A DNA stretch of 33,560 nucleotides from Curvibacter sp. (GCA_003987795.1 RXJO01000584.1:5169-38728); one strand, 5' to 3'. Positions 15,718 to 24,984 are shown, counted from the first letter of the stretch. The notes: generated by a model from the sequence alone, not told the origin. Program-made: numbers and translations.

Positions 15718-17297
15718 AGGGCTTTTCTCAGGTTGGCGGGGGCAATGCGCAGCGCTTCGCGGTACTTGGCCACGGTTCGACGTGCACATTCGATGCCCTG
15801 CTCCTTGAGCATTTCAGAAATCTGGTTATCAGACAAAGGCTTTTTCGCGCTTTCTGAGGCGACGAATTGCTTGATCAACGCCCGCACCGCGGTGCTGGAG
15901 GCATTGCCGCCGGTCTCGGTCCCCAGCGCCGAGCCGAAGAAATACTTCAGTTCGAAGGTGCCGAAGGGCGTGCCCATGTACTTGGCGGTGGTGACGCGGC
16001 TGATGGTGGACTCATGCAAGCCGAGCTCGTCAGCGATTTCACGCAGGACCAGCGGGCGCATGGCCAGTTCGCCATGCACGAAGAAGTTCTTCTGCCGCTC
16101 CACGATGGCGTTGGAAACCCGCAGGATGGTGTCGAAACGCTGCTGGATGTTCTTGATGAACCAGCGCGCCTCCTGCAGGCGCTGCTGCAGCGCGGCATGA
16201 CCTTCGCCCTTGTGCGAGCGCAGGGCGCTGGCGTAGATGTCATGCACCTTGAGGCGAGGCATGACCTCGGCGTTGAGCTGCACCCGGAAGCGCACCTGAG
16301 CGCCGCGTCCGATCTTGGTGACGATGACGTCGGGCACGATGATGTTGCGCTCGACATCGACAAAACGTCGGCCCGGTTTGGGCTCCAGGCGGGTCAGCAG
16401 ACTGAGCGCAGCACGGATGCGCTCATCGCTTTCGCCACAGAGCTGCTGCAGCCGCTTGATGTCGCGCCGTGCCAGCAACTCGAGAGGCTGGCTGCACAGC
16501 TTGATGGCCACGTCCAGCGTCTCGGGCAGCACGTCATCGACACCGCCCTCATCGGACTGGAGCTGCTTCAGTTGCAGACTCAGGCACTCGCGCAGATCAC
16601 GGGCGCCGACGCCGACAGGCTCAAGACTCTGCAGCAGGCGCAGTGCCACCGTGAAATGGTGCACCAGTTCTTCGACCTGCTCCAGATCGTCTCCGGCCAG
16701 TCCGCGGGCCAAGTCCTCCAGCGGATCTTCCAGGTAGCCGTCGTCGTTCAACGACTCGATCAGGAAACGCAAGGCCGCCGAATCCTCGGGCGACAGACGC
16801 AACGCCAGGGCCTGACGATGCAGGAATTGCTGCAAGGACTCCTGACTGCGGGCGAGCTCGGTGGCATCCACCTCGCCATCCTCGCCCAGATTGTTGCGAC
16901 TGGGCGGCGCATCGCCTCCCCATTCGCTGTCATCAGGGGCGATCTCGACCTGGCCGTCTCCGTCCCAACTGGGCTCGTCTTCGACCGTGTTGGACGTGGG
17001 CTCGAGTTCTGTGGAGCTGACCTCGGCTGATGAGGCCTGTTCCTTGGCGGCCGCGACAGGCAGCTCATCGAAGGCAGAGGCCTCATCGTCGCGGGCGGGC
17101 ACATCGGCCTGTGCCAGCCCAAATTCCTCGCGAGCAGCCTCTTCGGTGGACAGCTCCAGAAAAGGGTTTTCGTCGAGCATCTGATCGACTTCCTGGCTGA
17201 GCTCCAGCGTGGAAAGCTGGAGCAGCCGGATCGACTGCTGCAATTGCGGCGTGAGTGCCAGATGCTGCGAGACGCGAAGCGATAAACCCTGTTTCAT
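15714..17297 (-). CDS. rpoN: RNA polymerase sigma-54 factor RpoN
   Basis: Sigma-54 directs RNA polymerase to -24/-12 promoters that need AAA+ activators. Region I is intact (residues 1-50: QGLSLRVSQHLALTPQLQQS, then DENPFLEL). It is followed by a long acidic, low-complexity Region II (~55-150, rich in Asp, Glu and Ser), the core-binding domain (~150-330) and the HTH. The C-terminus carries the RpoN box ARRTVAKYRE (505-514), which contacts the -24 element. I choose ATG 17297, two bases after the lptB stop; a GTG at 17303 overlapping that stop (GTGA) is possible and would add two residues. The protein is long at 527 residues because of Region II. Confidence 0.98.
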   Translation of the reverse strand: MKQGLSLRVSQHLALTPQLQQSIRLLQLSTLELSQEVDQMLDENPFLELSTEEAAREEFGLAQADVPARDDEASAFDELPVAAAKEQASSAEVSSTELEPTSNTVEDEPSWDGDGQVEIAPDDSEWGGDAPPSRNNLGEDGEVDATELARSQESLQQFLHRQALALRLSPEDSAALRFLIESLNDDGYLEDPLEDLARGLAGDDLEQVEELVHHFTVALRLLQSLEPVGVGARDLRECLSLQLKQLQSDEGGVDDVLPETLDVAIKLCSQPLELLARRDIKRLQQLCGESDERIRAALSLLTRLEPKPGRRFVDVERNIIVPDVIVTKIGRGAQVRFRVQLNAEVMPRLKVHDIYASALRSHKGEGHAALQQRLQEARWFIKNIQQRFDTILRVSNAIVERQKNFFVHGELAMRPLVLREIADELGLHESTISRVTTAKYMGTPFGTFELKYFFGSALGTETGGNASSTAVRALIKQFVASESAKKPLSDNQISEMLKEQGIECARRTVAKYREALRIAPANLRKAL

Positions 17298-17299
17298 GC

Positions 17300-18070
17300 T
17301 CACATTCGAAAGTGCTCGCCGAGGTAGACACGCCGGACATCGGCGTTCTCCACGATCTCGGACGGGGTACCCTTGGCCAGCACATGACCATCGCTGATGA
17401 TGAAGGCGTGATCGCAGATGCCCAGTGTTTCACGGACGTTGTGGTCTGTGATCAGCACGCCGATGCCACGCGACTTGAGAAACCCGACGATGCGCTGGAT
17501 CTCGATCACAGCGATCGGATCGATCCCCGCGAACGGCTCATCCAGCAAGATGAAGCGTGGCTGGGTGGCGAGTGCGCGGGCGATTTCAACACGGCGCCGC
17601 TCACCGCCCGACAAGGCCAAAGCCGGGGAGTCACGCAGGTGTTCCACCCGCAAGTCCTGCAACAGGGCATCCAGGCGCTCGGCAATCACGGCCTTGGACA
17701 GCGGGCGCCCCTCTTCGTCCTGTTGAAGCTCGAGCACGGCCTGCACGTTTTCTGCGACCGACAACTTGCGAAAGATTGAGGCCTCTTGGGGCAGGTAACT
17801 CAGGCCCAGGCGGGAGCGCCGATGGATGGGCATGTGGCCGACTTGCTGACCATCCATGAGAATTTCGCCTGCATCAGAACGCACCAACCCGACGATCATG
17901 TAGAACGAGGTGGTCTTGCCGGCGCCGTTGGGCCCCAGCAGCCCGACGACCTCACCTTTGTCGACCGACAGTGAAACGTCCTTGACCACCTTGCGACTAC
18001 CGTAGGCTTTGCGCAGGTGGCGCGCCTCCAGCCGGCTGGTCGTGGCTTCGTGCACGTGCGCAGCACTCAA
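17300..18070 (-). CDS. lptB: LPS export ABC transporter ATP-binding protein LptB
   Basis: LptB is the cytoplasmic ATPase of LptB2FGC, which pulls lipopolysaccharide out of the inner membrane. Walker A is GPNGAGKTT (46-54), the signature is [15 protein letters not shown] and Walker B is [13 protein letters not shown], followed by the H-loop in [10 protein letters not shown]. These match LptB closely. The start codon is TTG 18070, overlapping the lptA stop (TTGA), with a GGGGGA ribosome binding site about seven bases upstream. The non-ATG start and the overlap suggest translational coupling that sets LptB below or equal to LptA. The next gene, rpoN, follows directly. Confidence 0.97.
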   Translation of the reverse strand: MSAAHVHEATTSRLEARHLRKAYGSRKVVKDVSLSVDKGEVVGLLGPNGAGKTTSFYMIVGLVRSDAGEILMDGQQVGHMPIHRRSRLGLSYLPQEASIFRKLSVAENVQAVLELQQDEEGRPLSKAVIAERLDALLQDLRVEHLRDSPALALSGGERRRVEIARALATQPRFILLDEPFAGIDPIAVIEIQRIVGFLKSRGIGVLITDHNVRETLGICDHAFIISDGHVLAKGTPSEIVENADVRRVYLGEHFRM

Positions 18071-18702
18071 GGCTTTTCCCCCGAAAGAGCGCCGGATGGG
18101 CGAAGGCTAGGAGCAGGGCTCGCGGCTTCTGGACGCGCACCGTCCTGAGCGGCCGCGTTTCTCGGCGACAACATGGCCCGTACCCGGCTACCAGAAGGGG
18201 TGCCGGTGTTCACATTGCGTGTCTGGCGAGCGCCATCGACGGTGAAAACATCCGTGATGTTGTCGTAGACGATCACATCGCCAGTGACCTGATCGTTGAG
18301 GGTCGTGCCCTGGTATCTCCGCAACTCAGCCCGCTTGATGAACTTGACGTTGTCGGCTCGGCCATCGTACTCGATGGTCTCACCTTCGCCTTCGATGTAC
18401 TCCTCGCCACCATCTCGTTTCTGGCGGAAGAAAGCCCGCAAACCGGGTTCGGCAGTCACCACCCCATACTGATAGCCTTCCGCATCCTGACGCACGTCGA
18501 GGCGAGCCCCCCGGATGATGATGGTGCCTTTGGTCATGACAACCCGCCCGGTGAACACGCTCACCTGCTTGAGATCGTCGTGGCGCAGGTTGTCCGACTC
18601 GATGTTCATGGGCTTGCTGCGATCAGCTCGCTCGGCCCAGGCCTGCGACGTCAGCCCAAGCGCCAACGCGATCAGCAATGAAGATACAAAAGCAGGTTTC
18701 AT
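18067..18702 (-). CDS. lptA: LPS transport periplasmic protein LptA
   Basis: LptA forms the periplasmic bridge of OstA beta-jellyroll units that carries LPS to LptD. The 211-residue precursor has a signal peptide ([20 protein letters not shown], cleavage likely after AWA) and OstA motifs: [40 protein letters not shown] and, later, [18 protein letters not shown] Pro/Ala-rich C-terminal tail of about 35 residues ([15 protein letters not shown] onward) follows the domain. ATG 18702 lacks a clear ribosome binding site. In many proteobacteria lptC lies directly upstream; here a dsbA terminator and a candidate promoter come first, so lptA heads this transcript. Confidence 0.95.
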   Translation of the reverse strand: MKPAFVSSLLIALALGLTSQAWAERADRSKPMNIESDNLRHDDLKQVSVFTGRVVMTKGTIIIRGARLDVRQDAEGYQYGVVTAEPGLRAFFRQKRDGGEEYIEGEGETIEYDGRADNVKFIKRAELRRYQGTTLNDQVTGDVIVYDNITDVFTVDGARQTRNVNTGTPSGSRVRAMLSPRNAAAQDGARPEAASPAPSLRPSGALSGEKP

Positions 18703-18724
18703 AAAGGCATGGTTCTTGCAATCG

Positions 18725-18730
18725 ATTGTA
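18725..18730 (-). promoter_or_regulatory. Candidate -10 element for lptA-lptB-rpoN
   Basis: TACAAT on the minus strand lies about 22 bases upstream of the lptA ATG and just downstream of the dsbA terminator. The matching -35 hexamer (AGCGAA at 17-base spacing) is poor, so activation or another sigma factor is possible. Its position, where the operon must restart transcription, is the main support. Confidence 0.4.
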
Positions 18731-18761
18731 CCGATGCAGACGACTGGTTCGCTGGCGGAGG

Positions 18762-18788
18762 CAAGAAAAAGCCCGCACGAGGCGGGCT
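18762..18788 (-). terminator. Rho-independent terminator of dsbA
   Basis: On the minus strand AGCCCGC, loop CTCGT, GCGGGCT forms a 7-bp GC-rich stem followed by TTTTTCTT. It lies 22 bases past the dsbA stop and separates the argS-SPOR-dsbA unit from lptA-lptB-rpoN. Confidence 0.88.
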
Positions 18789-18809
18789 GCTGGAACGAAT
18801 GCAGACAGG

Positions 18810-19463
18810 TCAGCGGGACTTGCGGGCCTCTGCAATCAGGAAATCGGTGACCTGCAAGGCGCGGGTCATGCCCCCAGCCATGGTCCCGTCGGTGACGAAA
18901 CGCCCAGCCACCCCCATCGCAGGCACGCCATCGAGCTTGTAGGCGTCAACCAATTGCTTGGCACGGGTCGCCTTGCCCGTCACCGAGAAGGATTTGAAGA
19001 ACTCAGTGAACTTGGCCTTGTCCACGCCCTGCTTGGCCACCCAATCGATGATGGCGGCGTCGCCCACCACCTTGAGACGCTCGGTGTGGATGGCGTTGAA
19101 GACCTTGAGCTGCAACTCGTCGACCTTGCCCATCGCTTCCAAGGCGTAATACATGCGTTGCTTGGGCTCAAAATCGGCCAGAAATGGCACCGGCAGGCGT
19201 CGGAAGACCACGTCCTTGGGAAGCTTCTTGAGCCAGGCTTCGAGTTCGGGCTCGAAATGGGCGCAGTGAGGGCAGTTGTACGAGAAGAACTCGACCACTT
19301 CGATGCGATCAGCCGGGGCATCGACCGGGGCGGCCGTGCTCAGAGCCACGAAGTCCTTGCCGGCCTTGAAGGCTGCCTGAGCCTGGGCGGATGGGGCGCC
19401 CAGCAAGCCCGCGGCGGCGGTGGAAGTGGCCGCCAGGGCCAGCGAAAATTCACGACGTTTCAT
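18810..19463 (-). CDS. dsbA: Thiol:disulfide interchange protein DsbA
   Basis: DsbA introduces disulfides into exported proteins in the periplasm. The 217-residue precursor has an N-terminal signal (KRREFSLALAATSTAAAGLL, cleavage near AQAQ) with a twin-arginine-like start. The active site is CPHC (Cys64-Cys67) within EFFSYNCPHCAHFEP, and the cis-proline loop is GVPAMGVAG. The helical insertion between these matches DsbA rather than DsbC. ATG 19463 has AGAGG upstream. It follows the SPOR gene in the same direction, probably as the last gene of the argS transcript before the terminator. Confidence 0.96.
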   Translation of the reverse strand: MKRREFSLALAATSTAAAGLLGAPSAQAQAAFKAGKDFVALSTAAPVDAPADRIEVVEFFSYNCPHCAHFEPELEAWLKKLPKDVVFRRLPVPFLADFEPKQRMYYALEAMGKVDELQLKVFNAIHTERLKVVGDAAIIDWVAKQGVDKAKFTEFFKSFSVTGKATRAKQLVDAYKLDGVPAMGVAGRFVTDGTMAGGMTRALQVTDFLIAEARKSR

Positions 19464-19558
19464 ATCAGAAAGCCTCTTTCAAAAGGGGGTCACGTCACTC
19501 AGAAGGAACGGACAGCAAAAAGTTCACAACCTGAAGGCGGATAACGGCAGCCCTGAAT

Positions 19559-20269
19559 TCAGCGCTGCACCCGCACCATGGTGGTGTCAAGTCCGGCGTT
19601 GTCGAGCTTTTCCTTGATGCGTTCCGCATCGTCACGCTTGGAGAAGGGCCCCACCCGCACCCGGAACACAGTGCGCCCCGCCTGTTCACGCTCGGTAACA
19701 CGGGCTTCCCACCCCATCATGGCCAGTTTGGCCTTTTGGGTCTCAGCATCCTCATTGGTGCGGTAGGCGCCTGCCTGAACGTAATAGTCAAAAGGATCGA
19801 CACCCGAGCCAGAGCTCGCCGACTTGGCCTTGGCCAGGTCCCCCAGCGGATCCGAAGAGGTGGCGGCCTTGGTGTCGCCGCCCTTGGTGACAGGCTTGAC
19901 CTCAGGACGGTCAGACTTGTCGGCGCGCCCATCCGGCTTGTCAGGCTTGGCGTCGGCTTTGACGTCGGCCTTGCTGTCCGGCTTCGCAGCCTTGTCGTCG
20001 GTCTTGGCGGAATCAGTCCCAGCATCGGCGCCTACCGTGCCGCCCGAAGACTGGCGAGCCGGGTTCTTGCCGTACAGGGGCGAGTTGGGATCCCAGTCCT
20101 TGTTCTTGCGCGCCTCGGCGGCATCCTGGTCGGCAGACCGGGTTTGGCCCTTGTTCAGAAAAGGCACCGGCACCTTGGTGACGTAGACCGCAACGGCCAA
20201 CGCCACCCCCAAGCCCAGAACCATGCCGAGCACCAGACCCAGAAAGGTCCCGCCGCCTTGTCTTTTCAT
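19559..20269 (-). CDS. SPOR-domain inner-membrane protein
   Basis: The 236-residue protein has one membrane segment (about 10-32: LGLVLGMVLGLGVALAVAVY), a Lys/Asp/Ala-rich low-complexity linker (~60-140) and a C-terminal SPOR domain (~160-236: FDYYVQAGAYRTNEDAETQK, then FRVRVGPFSKRDDAERIKEK). SPOR domains bind peptidoglycan stripped of stem peptides at the division septum, so a septal role is expected. I choose ATG 20269. A GTG at 20281 overlapping the argS stop (GTGA) would add MSDN. It follows argS directly and sits upstream of dsbA, a usual order in this group. Confidence 0.9.
   Translation of the reverse strand: MKRQGGGTFLGLVLGMVLGLGVALAVAVYVTKVPVPFLNKGQTRSADQDAAEARKNKDWDPNSPLYGKNPARQSSGGTVGADAGTDSAKTDDKAAKPDSKADVKADAKPDKPDGRADKSDRPEVKPVTKGGDTKAATSSDPLGDLAKAKSASSGSGVDPFDYYVQAGAYRTNEDAETQKAKLAMMGWEARVTEREQAGRTVFRVRVGPFSKRDDAERIKEKLDNAGLDTTMVRVQR
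19890..20030 (-). repeat. Degenerate short coding repeats in the SPOR linker
   Basis: The linker of the SPOR protein is built from imperfect repeats of Lys-Ala/Pro-Asp units (KAAKPDSKADVKADAKPDKP), visible in the DNA as recurring GTCGGCTT/GTCCGGCTT-like words. It is a flexible, highly charged spacer across the periplasm, and the repeats may change length between strains. Confidence 0.6.
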
Positions 20270-20277
20270 GTTGTCGC

Positions 20278-21951
20278 TCACATTTTCGAAGGTGCCGATA
20301 CGCCCAGCACCGCCAGGCCATTGTGCAGCACCCGGGCCGTGGCCGCGACCAGCGCCAGACGGGCCAGCTTCACCGCCTCGTCGTCCACCAGGATGCGTTC
20401 GGCATCGTAGTAGCTGTGGTAGCTGGCGGCGAGATCCCGCAGGTAAAAAGTCACATCATGTGGGGCGAAATCCTGCGCAGCGGCCGTCAGCATGTCGGGG
20501 TATTTGGCCAGCTGCAGCATCAAGGCCTGAGCCTGCGGGCCTTCCAACGGCGAAAGATCGACCTTCGCCAGTGAGGCCACATCCCCGCCCCAGGCGGCCA
20601 GCACCGAGCAGATGCGGGCATGGGCATACTGCACGTAGTAGACCGGGTTGTCGTTGTTTTGAGCCAGCGCCAGGTCGATGTCGAAGATGTACTCAGTGTC
20701 GGGCTTGCGCGACAGCAGGAAGAAGCGGACCGCATCCTTGCTGGTCCATTCGATCAGATCGCGCAGCGTGACATAGCTGCCGGCGCGCTTGGAGATCTTG
20801 ACTTCCTCCCCACCGCGCATCACCCGCACCATGGTGTGGAGCACGTAGTCGGGATAGCCTTGAGGAATGCCCACGCCAGCCGCCTGCAGGCCGGCGCGCA
20901 CGCGGGCGATGGTGCCGTGGTGGTCGGTGCCCTGGATGTTGACCACCTTGCCGAAGCCCCGTTCGAACTTGGTGATGTGGTAGGCGACGTCAGGCACGAA
21001 ATAGGTGTAGGTGCCGTCGGACTTGCGCATCACGCGGTCCTTGTCGTCCCCGTAATCGGTGGACTTGAGCCACAGAGCGCCATCCTGCTCGTAGGTCTTG
21101 CCTGCGGCGATCAGCTTGTTGACCGCGTCCTCCACACGACCGCTGGTGTACAGACTGGACTCGAGGTAGTAGTTGTCGAACTTCACCTGGAAGGCCTTGA
21201 GGTCCAGATCCTGCTCGTGGCGCAGATAGGCCACGGCAAACTGGCGGATGCCATCCAGGTCGTCGGCATCGCCGCTGCCGGTGAACTCGCGGTCGTCTGA
21301 CTTGACTGTCTTGCCGGCCAGGAAATCGGTGGCGATATCGCCGATGTAGTCGCCGTTGTAGGCCGATTCGGGCCAGCCGGCATCACCGGGCTTGAGGCCC
21401 TTGGCACGGCACTGGGTGCTGTTGGCCAAGGTCTGGATCTGCACGCCGGCATCGTTGTAGTAGAACTCGCGCCAGACATCCCACCCCTGGGTCTGGAACA
21501 GATTGCAGATGGCATCGCCCAGCGCAGCCTGACGCCCGTGTCCCACATGCAGCGGGCCGGTCGGATTGGCCGAGACGAATTCGACCAGCACGCGCTCGTT
21601 GCGTGCCGGTTGCCAGCCGAAGCGTTCCCCGGCCTGAAGCACCTCACGCACCACTTCCTGCTTGGCCGAGGGCTTGAGCCGGACGTTCAGGAAGCCCGGA
21701 CCAGCAATCTCGACGGCATCAACCCACTGCGCCCACACGGGCGTGGCCATCAGAGCCGACTTGAGGGATTCAGCCACCTGACGTGGGTTGAGCTTGAGGG
21801 GTTTGGCCAATTGCATGGCCGCCGTGCAGGCGAAATCGCCATGGGCCGCCACCTTGGGCGATTCGAAGACCGCCTTGGCACCGGCACCGGGAGAGAGTTT
21901 CTCGAGCTCAGCCGCCAGCGCAGCGAGCAAATCGTGTTTGACAGATAGCAT
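20278..21951 (-). CDS. argS: Arginyl-tRNA synthetase
   Basis: ArgS charges tRNA-Arg with arginine using ATP. The 557-residue class I enzyme has the N-terminal Add1 tRNA-binding domain (1-110). The HIGH-type motif HVGH is at residues 135-138 ([14 protein letters not shown]), the catalytic Rossmann fold follows, with a KMSKS-like region around [15 protein letters not shown], and the C-terminal anticodon-binding domain contains [20 protein letters not shown] 21951 is the first start, without a clear ribosome binding site. It heads the argS-SPOR-dsbA unit and is divergent from the PsiF-like gene. Confidence 0.98.
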   Translation of the reverse strand: MLSVKHDLLAALAAELEKLSPGAGAKAVFESPKVAAHGDFACTAAMQLAKPLKLNPRQVAESLKSALMATPVWAQWVDAVEIAGPGFLNVRLKPSAKQEVVREVLQAGERFGWQPARNERVLVEFVSANPTGPLHVGHGRQAALGDAICNLFQTQGWDVWREFYYNDAGVQIQTLANSTQCRAKGLKPGDAGWPESAYNGDYIGDIATDFLAGKTVKSDDREFTGSGDADDLDGIRQFAVAYLRHEQDLDLKAFQVKFDNYYLESSLYTSGRVEDAVNKLIAAGKTYEQDGALWLKSTDYGDDKDRVMRKSDGTYTYFVPDVAYHITKFERGFGKVVNIQGTDHHGTIARVRAGLQAAGVGIPQGYPDYVLHTMVRVMRGGEEVKISKRAGSYVTLRDLIEWTSKDAVRFFLLSRKPDTEYIFDIDLALAQNNDNPVYYVQYAHARICSVLAAWGGDVASLAKVDLSPLEGPQAQALMLQLAKYPDMLTAAAQDFAPHDVTFYLRDLAASYHSYYDAERILVDDEAVKLARLALVAATARVLHNGLAVLGVSAPSKM

Positions 21952-22082
21952 GGCGTGATTTTACGGGGCGGTGCCTGAACGGTACGGCCGCATGGGTGCA
22001 TGGAGACCTGAAGAGCAAGTTTTCCGCGTCGAATGATGGGCAGGATGCCGCCGGCAACCACCATCTGAAGGGAGATAGCTTG

Positions 22083-22376
22083 ATGTCCACGATGTTCTCT
22101 GCTGCAGGCCTGCCTGCCCATGCCTCCAACCATGAACCACGAGCCTGGCGCTCGCTCATCAGGACGAGCGTCCTTGGCACTGGCCTGGCTCTGAGCCTGG
22201 CCATCGCGCCCGCGCTGGCCCAAGACAAGATCACGACAACCGGCGATGCCGGACAAGCCAAGCCGCAAAACCGGATGTCGCGCTGCAGTGCGGATTTCAA
22301 GGCCACTGGCAGGCCGAGTGGCGAGCGCAAGGCCTTCATGAGCGAATGCCTGCGCAAGCCCAAAAAGGCCTCCTGA
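22083..22376 (+). CDS. PsiF-like small exported protein
   Basis: The 97-residue product has an N-terminal signal sequence (SLIRTSVLGTGLALSLAIAP, cleavage after ALA) following a ~25-residue N-region. The C-terminus, RMSRCSADFKATGRPSGERKAFMSECLRK, matches one PsiF repeat, with two cysteines that probably form a disulfide. E. coli PsiF is phosphate-starvation inducible and of unknown function; it carries two repeats, whereas only one is clear here. I choose ATG 22083, with GGGAG about nine bases upstream, over 21996. It is divergent from argS and reads toward the GT2 gene. Confidence 0.75.
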   Translation: MSTMFSAAGLPAHASNHEPRAWRSLIRTSVLGTGLALSLAIAPALAQDKITTTGDAGQAKPQNRMSRCSADFKATGRPSGERKAFMSECLRKPKKAS

Positions 22377-22434
22377 CGCCCAGCCCTGCCGCTGGGTCTG
22401 CCAGCCGTCACGCCGCTGGTCGATAATCCCGACC

Positions 22435-23403
22435 ATGCTTGATCGAGCCACTACCACCCCATCCATTTCCTGTGTGATGCCGGCCTACAACGAGGCCGGC
22501 AACCTGGGTCGCTTCGTGCCCCAGGTGCTGGAGGCCCTGCGCACCTTGTCACCCCAGGTGGAGGTGGTCATCGTGAACGATGGCAGCCGCGACCAGACGG
22601 CTGCCGCAGCCATCGAACTGACCCGTCAACACCCGGAAGTGGTGCTGATCGATCTGTCCCGCAACTTCGGCAAGGAAGCCGCACTGACCGCCGGCATGGA
22701 AGCCGCCCGGGGCGATATCGTGATCCTGATGGACTCGGATGGTCAGCATCCGGTCTCTCTGATGGCCCAGATGTTGCAGCGCTGGCGCGAGGGCATGGAT
22801 GTGGTCTATGCCGTGCGAAAGACCCGTGACGATCAGACCCGGTTGCATGCCAGCCTGGCTGGCTTGTTCTACACGCTGGTGAATCACAACAACCGGGTGA
22901 AGATCCCGCCCAATGCCGGGGACTTCCGGCTCATGGATCGGGCGGTGGTCGAGGCCATCAAGACCCTGCCAGAGCGAAACCGCTTCATGAAGGGCCTTTA
23001 TGCCTGGGTAGGCTTCAACAGCACCGCCCTGGAATACGAGCCCCTGCCACGCACCGATGGTCAAAGCAGCTTCGGCCTGCGCAGTGCAGCCTCACTGGCC
23101 CTGACAGGCCTGGTGGCGTTCTCGTCCTTGCCCTTGCGGGCCCTGGCGGTGCTGGGGCTGTTGATCTCACTGGCCTCGCTCAGCTATGGCCTGTGGGTGG
23201 TGGTGTCGTACTTTGTCTACGGCATCGACGTACCGGGTTATGCCACCTTGGCCGCCGGCATGATGCTGCTCAGTGGCATTCAAATCTTGTCAATCGGCGT
23301 CCTGGCCGAGTACATCGGACGCATCTACGAAGAGGTGAAGCGCCGCCCCACTTACCTGATGAAGGCCAGGCACGGTCAGGGGCTGCCGCCCCCGCAGGCG
23401 TGA
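22435..23403 (+). CDS. Family 2 polyprenyl-phosphate glycosyltransferase (ArnC/GtrB/DPM1-like)
   Basis: The 322-residue enzyme has a GT-A domain: SISCVMPAYNEAGNLGRFVP, VVIVNDGSRDQT, and the DXD metal site in MDSDGQHP (Asp100, Asp102). Two C-terminal membrane helices follow at about 220-245 and 255-290. This layout transfers a sugar from a nucleotide donor to undecaprenyl phosphate on the cytoplasmic side of the inner membrane. The neighbouring ArnT-like transferase and ChbG/HpnK deacetylase suggest an aminosugar donor such as N-acetylglucosamine. The gene converges on the ArnT-like gene (7-base gap), so it is not in the same transcript. Confidence 0.9.
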   Translation: MLDRATTTPSISCVMPAYNEAGNLGRFVPQVLEALRTLSPQVEVVIVNDGSRDQTAAAAIELTRQHPEVVLIDLSRNFGKEAALTAGMEAARGDIVILMDSDGQHPVSLMAQMLQRWREGMDVVYAVRKTRDDQTRLHASLAGLFYTLVNHNNRVKIPPNAGDFRLMDRAVVEAIKTLPERNRFMKGLYAWVGFNSTALEYEPLPRTDGQSSFGLRSAASLALTGLVAFSSLPLRALAVLGLLISLASLSYGLWVVVSYFVYGIDVPGYATLAAGMMLLSGIQILSIGVLAEYIGRIYEEVKRRPTYLMKARHGQGLPPPQA

Positions 23404-23410
23404 CAACCCA

Positions 23411-24955
23411 CTAGCGCCGGCAGGAAGGCAGGCCCGAACCGGCCACAGTCGTCGGGCTTCGGTACAGGACCCAAGCCCGGCCCTCGAGGACGAGGTCGAA
23501 GTTTTTCACCTCGAATCCACGCGGAGCTACCAGCCATTGGCCCGGCAGACGAGATGCTTGTACCAAGGTGTCCTGCCCCTGCAGAACCTGTCCGGCCTGA
23601 CGATCGAAATCCGCCCCTTCAAACAATTCGCGACGCCAGTTGTCTCCGGCTTCCCGGCGCTGAAGTGCCCAGTCCTGGATCACGACCATGGCCTGAGGCA
23701 AGCGGGCCACGAATGGCAGGTCGTAAGGGAAATCACCGGCCGCCAGCACGGTGTCGCCTGGCGACATCTGGCAGGCCAGTGCGGAAGCGACATCGGCGCT
23801 GCCGCGCCGCTCGGTGTACCGGGCGGCCGCCCACTCCACCCCGCAGGCCACCAGCAGCGCCACCACCAGCAAGCCACCGAAATAGCGGCCCGCATGGGGC
23901 CGGTGGGCCAGCGTCTGCTCAAAACCGAGGGCCGCCAGAAAGGCCAGGGGTGGCATCACCGGCAAAGCGTAACCAATCAATTTGGAATGGGGTACCGAGA
24001 AGAAACCGATGATGGCGACCAGCCAGATCCAGGCCAGCGACACCCAGGGCCCCAGGCCCTGCGGCCCAGGCAGGCTGCGACGGCGCAGCCAGGTCAGCAC
24101 CTGGGGCAGGACCAGAAAGGTCCATGGGAACATCAGCAAAAACAGTCCCGCCAGGTAAAACCACCAGGGGCGTCCATTGTTGAAGGTGGTGGCCGTGTAG
24201 CGATTGAATTGCTGATCCCCGAACAGATAGGCCAGCAGGCCCGGCGCCCGACGTTCGGCCAATACGAACCAGGGCACGGCGATCACGCTGAACAGAGCCA
24301 CCCCACTGATCCATGGCAATCGAGGCACCTTGCGCCATTGCCGGGTCTGGAACAGCCACAAGAACAGCACCAGTCCGGGCAGCACCAGCCCGATCAGACC
24401 TTTGCTCAGAACCCCCAGACCACAGGCAACAAAGCCGGCGCGGGCCAGCCACAGGTCGGGCGCCTGGCCGCTCGACTGAAGAAATGCCATCGCAAAGGCC
24501 CAGATCGCGACCCCGATCCAACAGGCCACCAGCATGTCGTGGTTGACGTATTGACCGCCGATCAGAAACGCGAGGCTACTCCCCAGCACCCAGATCGCGC
24601 GCCGGGCCAGGTGTTCGCTGTCGCGTCCGGGCAGCGCGGGCAGGCGTCGCAGCACCAGATACATCACCACCAGCATCAGCCCCGCGTGCAGCGCCGGCCC
24701 GAGGCGGACAACCCAGGTGTGCACGCCGAACAAGGCCATCAGACTCGCATTGAGCCAATGCAGCAGGGGCGGTTTATGGAAAAAGGGGATGCCGTCGAGG
24801 CGGGGGATGATCCAGTCGCCGCTTTGCAGCATCCAACGTCCGATGTCCCCATAGCGGCCCTCATCAGGCACCGCCAGCGGCCTCAGGCCCGCCAGCACCA
24901 GCAGCAAGCCCCAGAGAAGGGCCAGGCTGGCCCAGGATTTTTGTCGTTCAGTCAC
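23411..24955 (-). CDS. ArnT-like family 39 glycosyltransferase
   Basis: The 514-residue protein has about a dozen membrane segments and the ArnT/PMT first-loop signature: DEGRYGDIGRWMLQSGDWII (Asp is the catalytic base candidate) and FFHKPPLLHWLNA. Such enzymes move a sugar from undecaprenyl phosphate onto lipid A phosphates on the periplasmic face. A soluble C-terminal domain of about 130 residues follows, beginning near AARYTERRGSADVASALACQ. I choose GTG 24955, with CGGA about eight bases upstream and 29 bases from the deacetylase stop. The long upstream Cys/Ala-rich extension that would start at 25081 lies inside the preceding gene and is rejected. Confidence 0.9.
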   Translation of the reverse strand: MTERQKSWASLALLWGLLLVLAGLRPLAVPDEGRYGDIGRWMLQSGDWIIPRLDGIPFFHKPPLLHWLNASLMALFGVHTWVVRLGPALHAGLMLVVMYLVLRRLPALPGRDSEHLARRAIWVLGSSLAFLIGGQYVNHDMLVACWIGVAIWAFAMAFLQSSGQAPDLWLARAGFVACGLGVLSKGLIGLVLPGLVLFLWLFQTRQWRKVPRLPWISGVALFSVIAVPWFVLAERRAPGLLAYLFGDQQFNRYTATTFNNGRPWWFYLAGLFLLMFPWTFLVLPQVLTWLRRRSLPGPQGLGPWVSLAWIWLVAIIGFFSVPHSKLIGYALPVMPPLAFLAALGFEQTLAHRPHAGRYFGGLLVVALLVACGVEWAAARYTERRGSADVASALACQMSPGDTVLAAGDFPYDLPFVARLPQAMVVIQDWALQRREAGDNWRRELFEGADFDRQAGQVLQGQDTLVQASRLPGQWLVAPRGFEVKNFDLVLEGRAWVLYRSPTTVAGSGLPSCRR

Positions 24956-24984
24956 GGTGTGTTCCGAGAGAATGGCGCCCGCAC

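Noticed and set aside
15867-17030. 387-residue open frame on the plus strand
   Set aside because: It is antisense to rpoN, with no motifs and no ribosome binding site.
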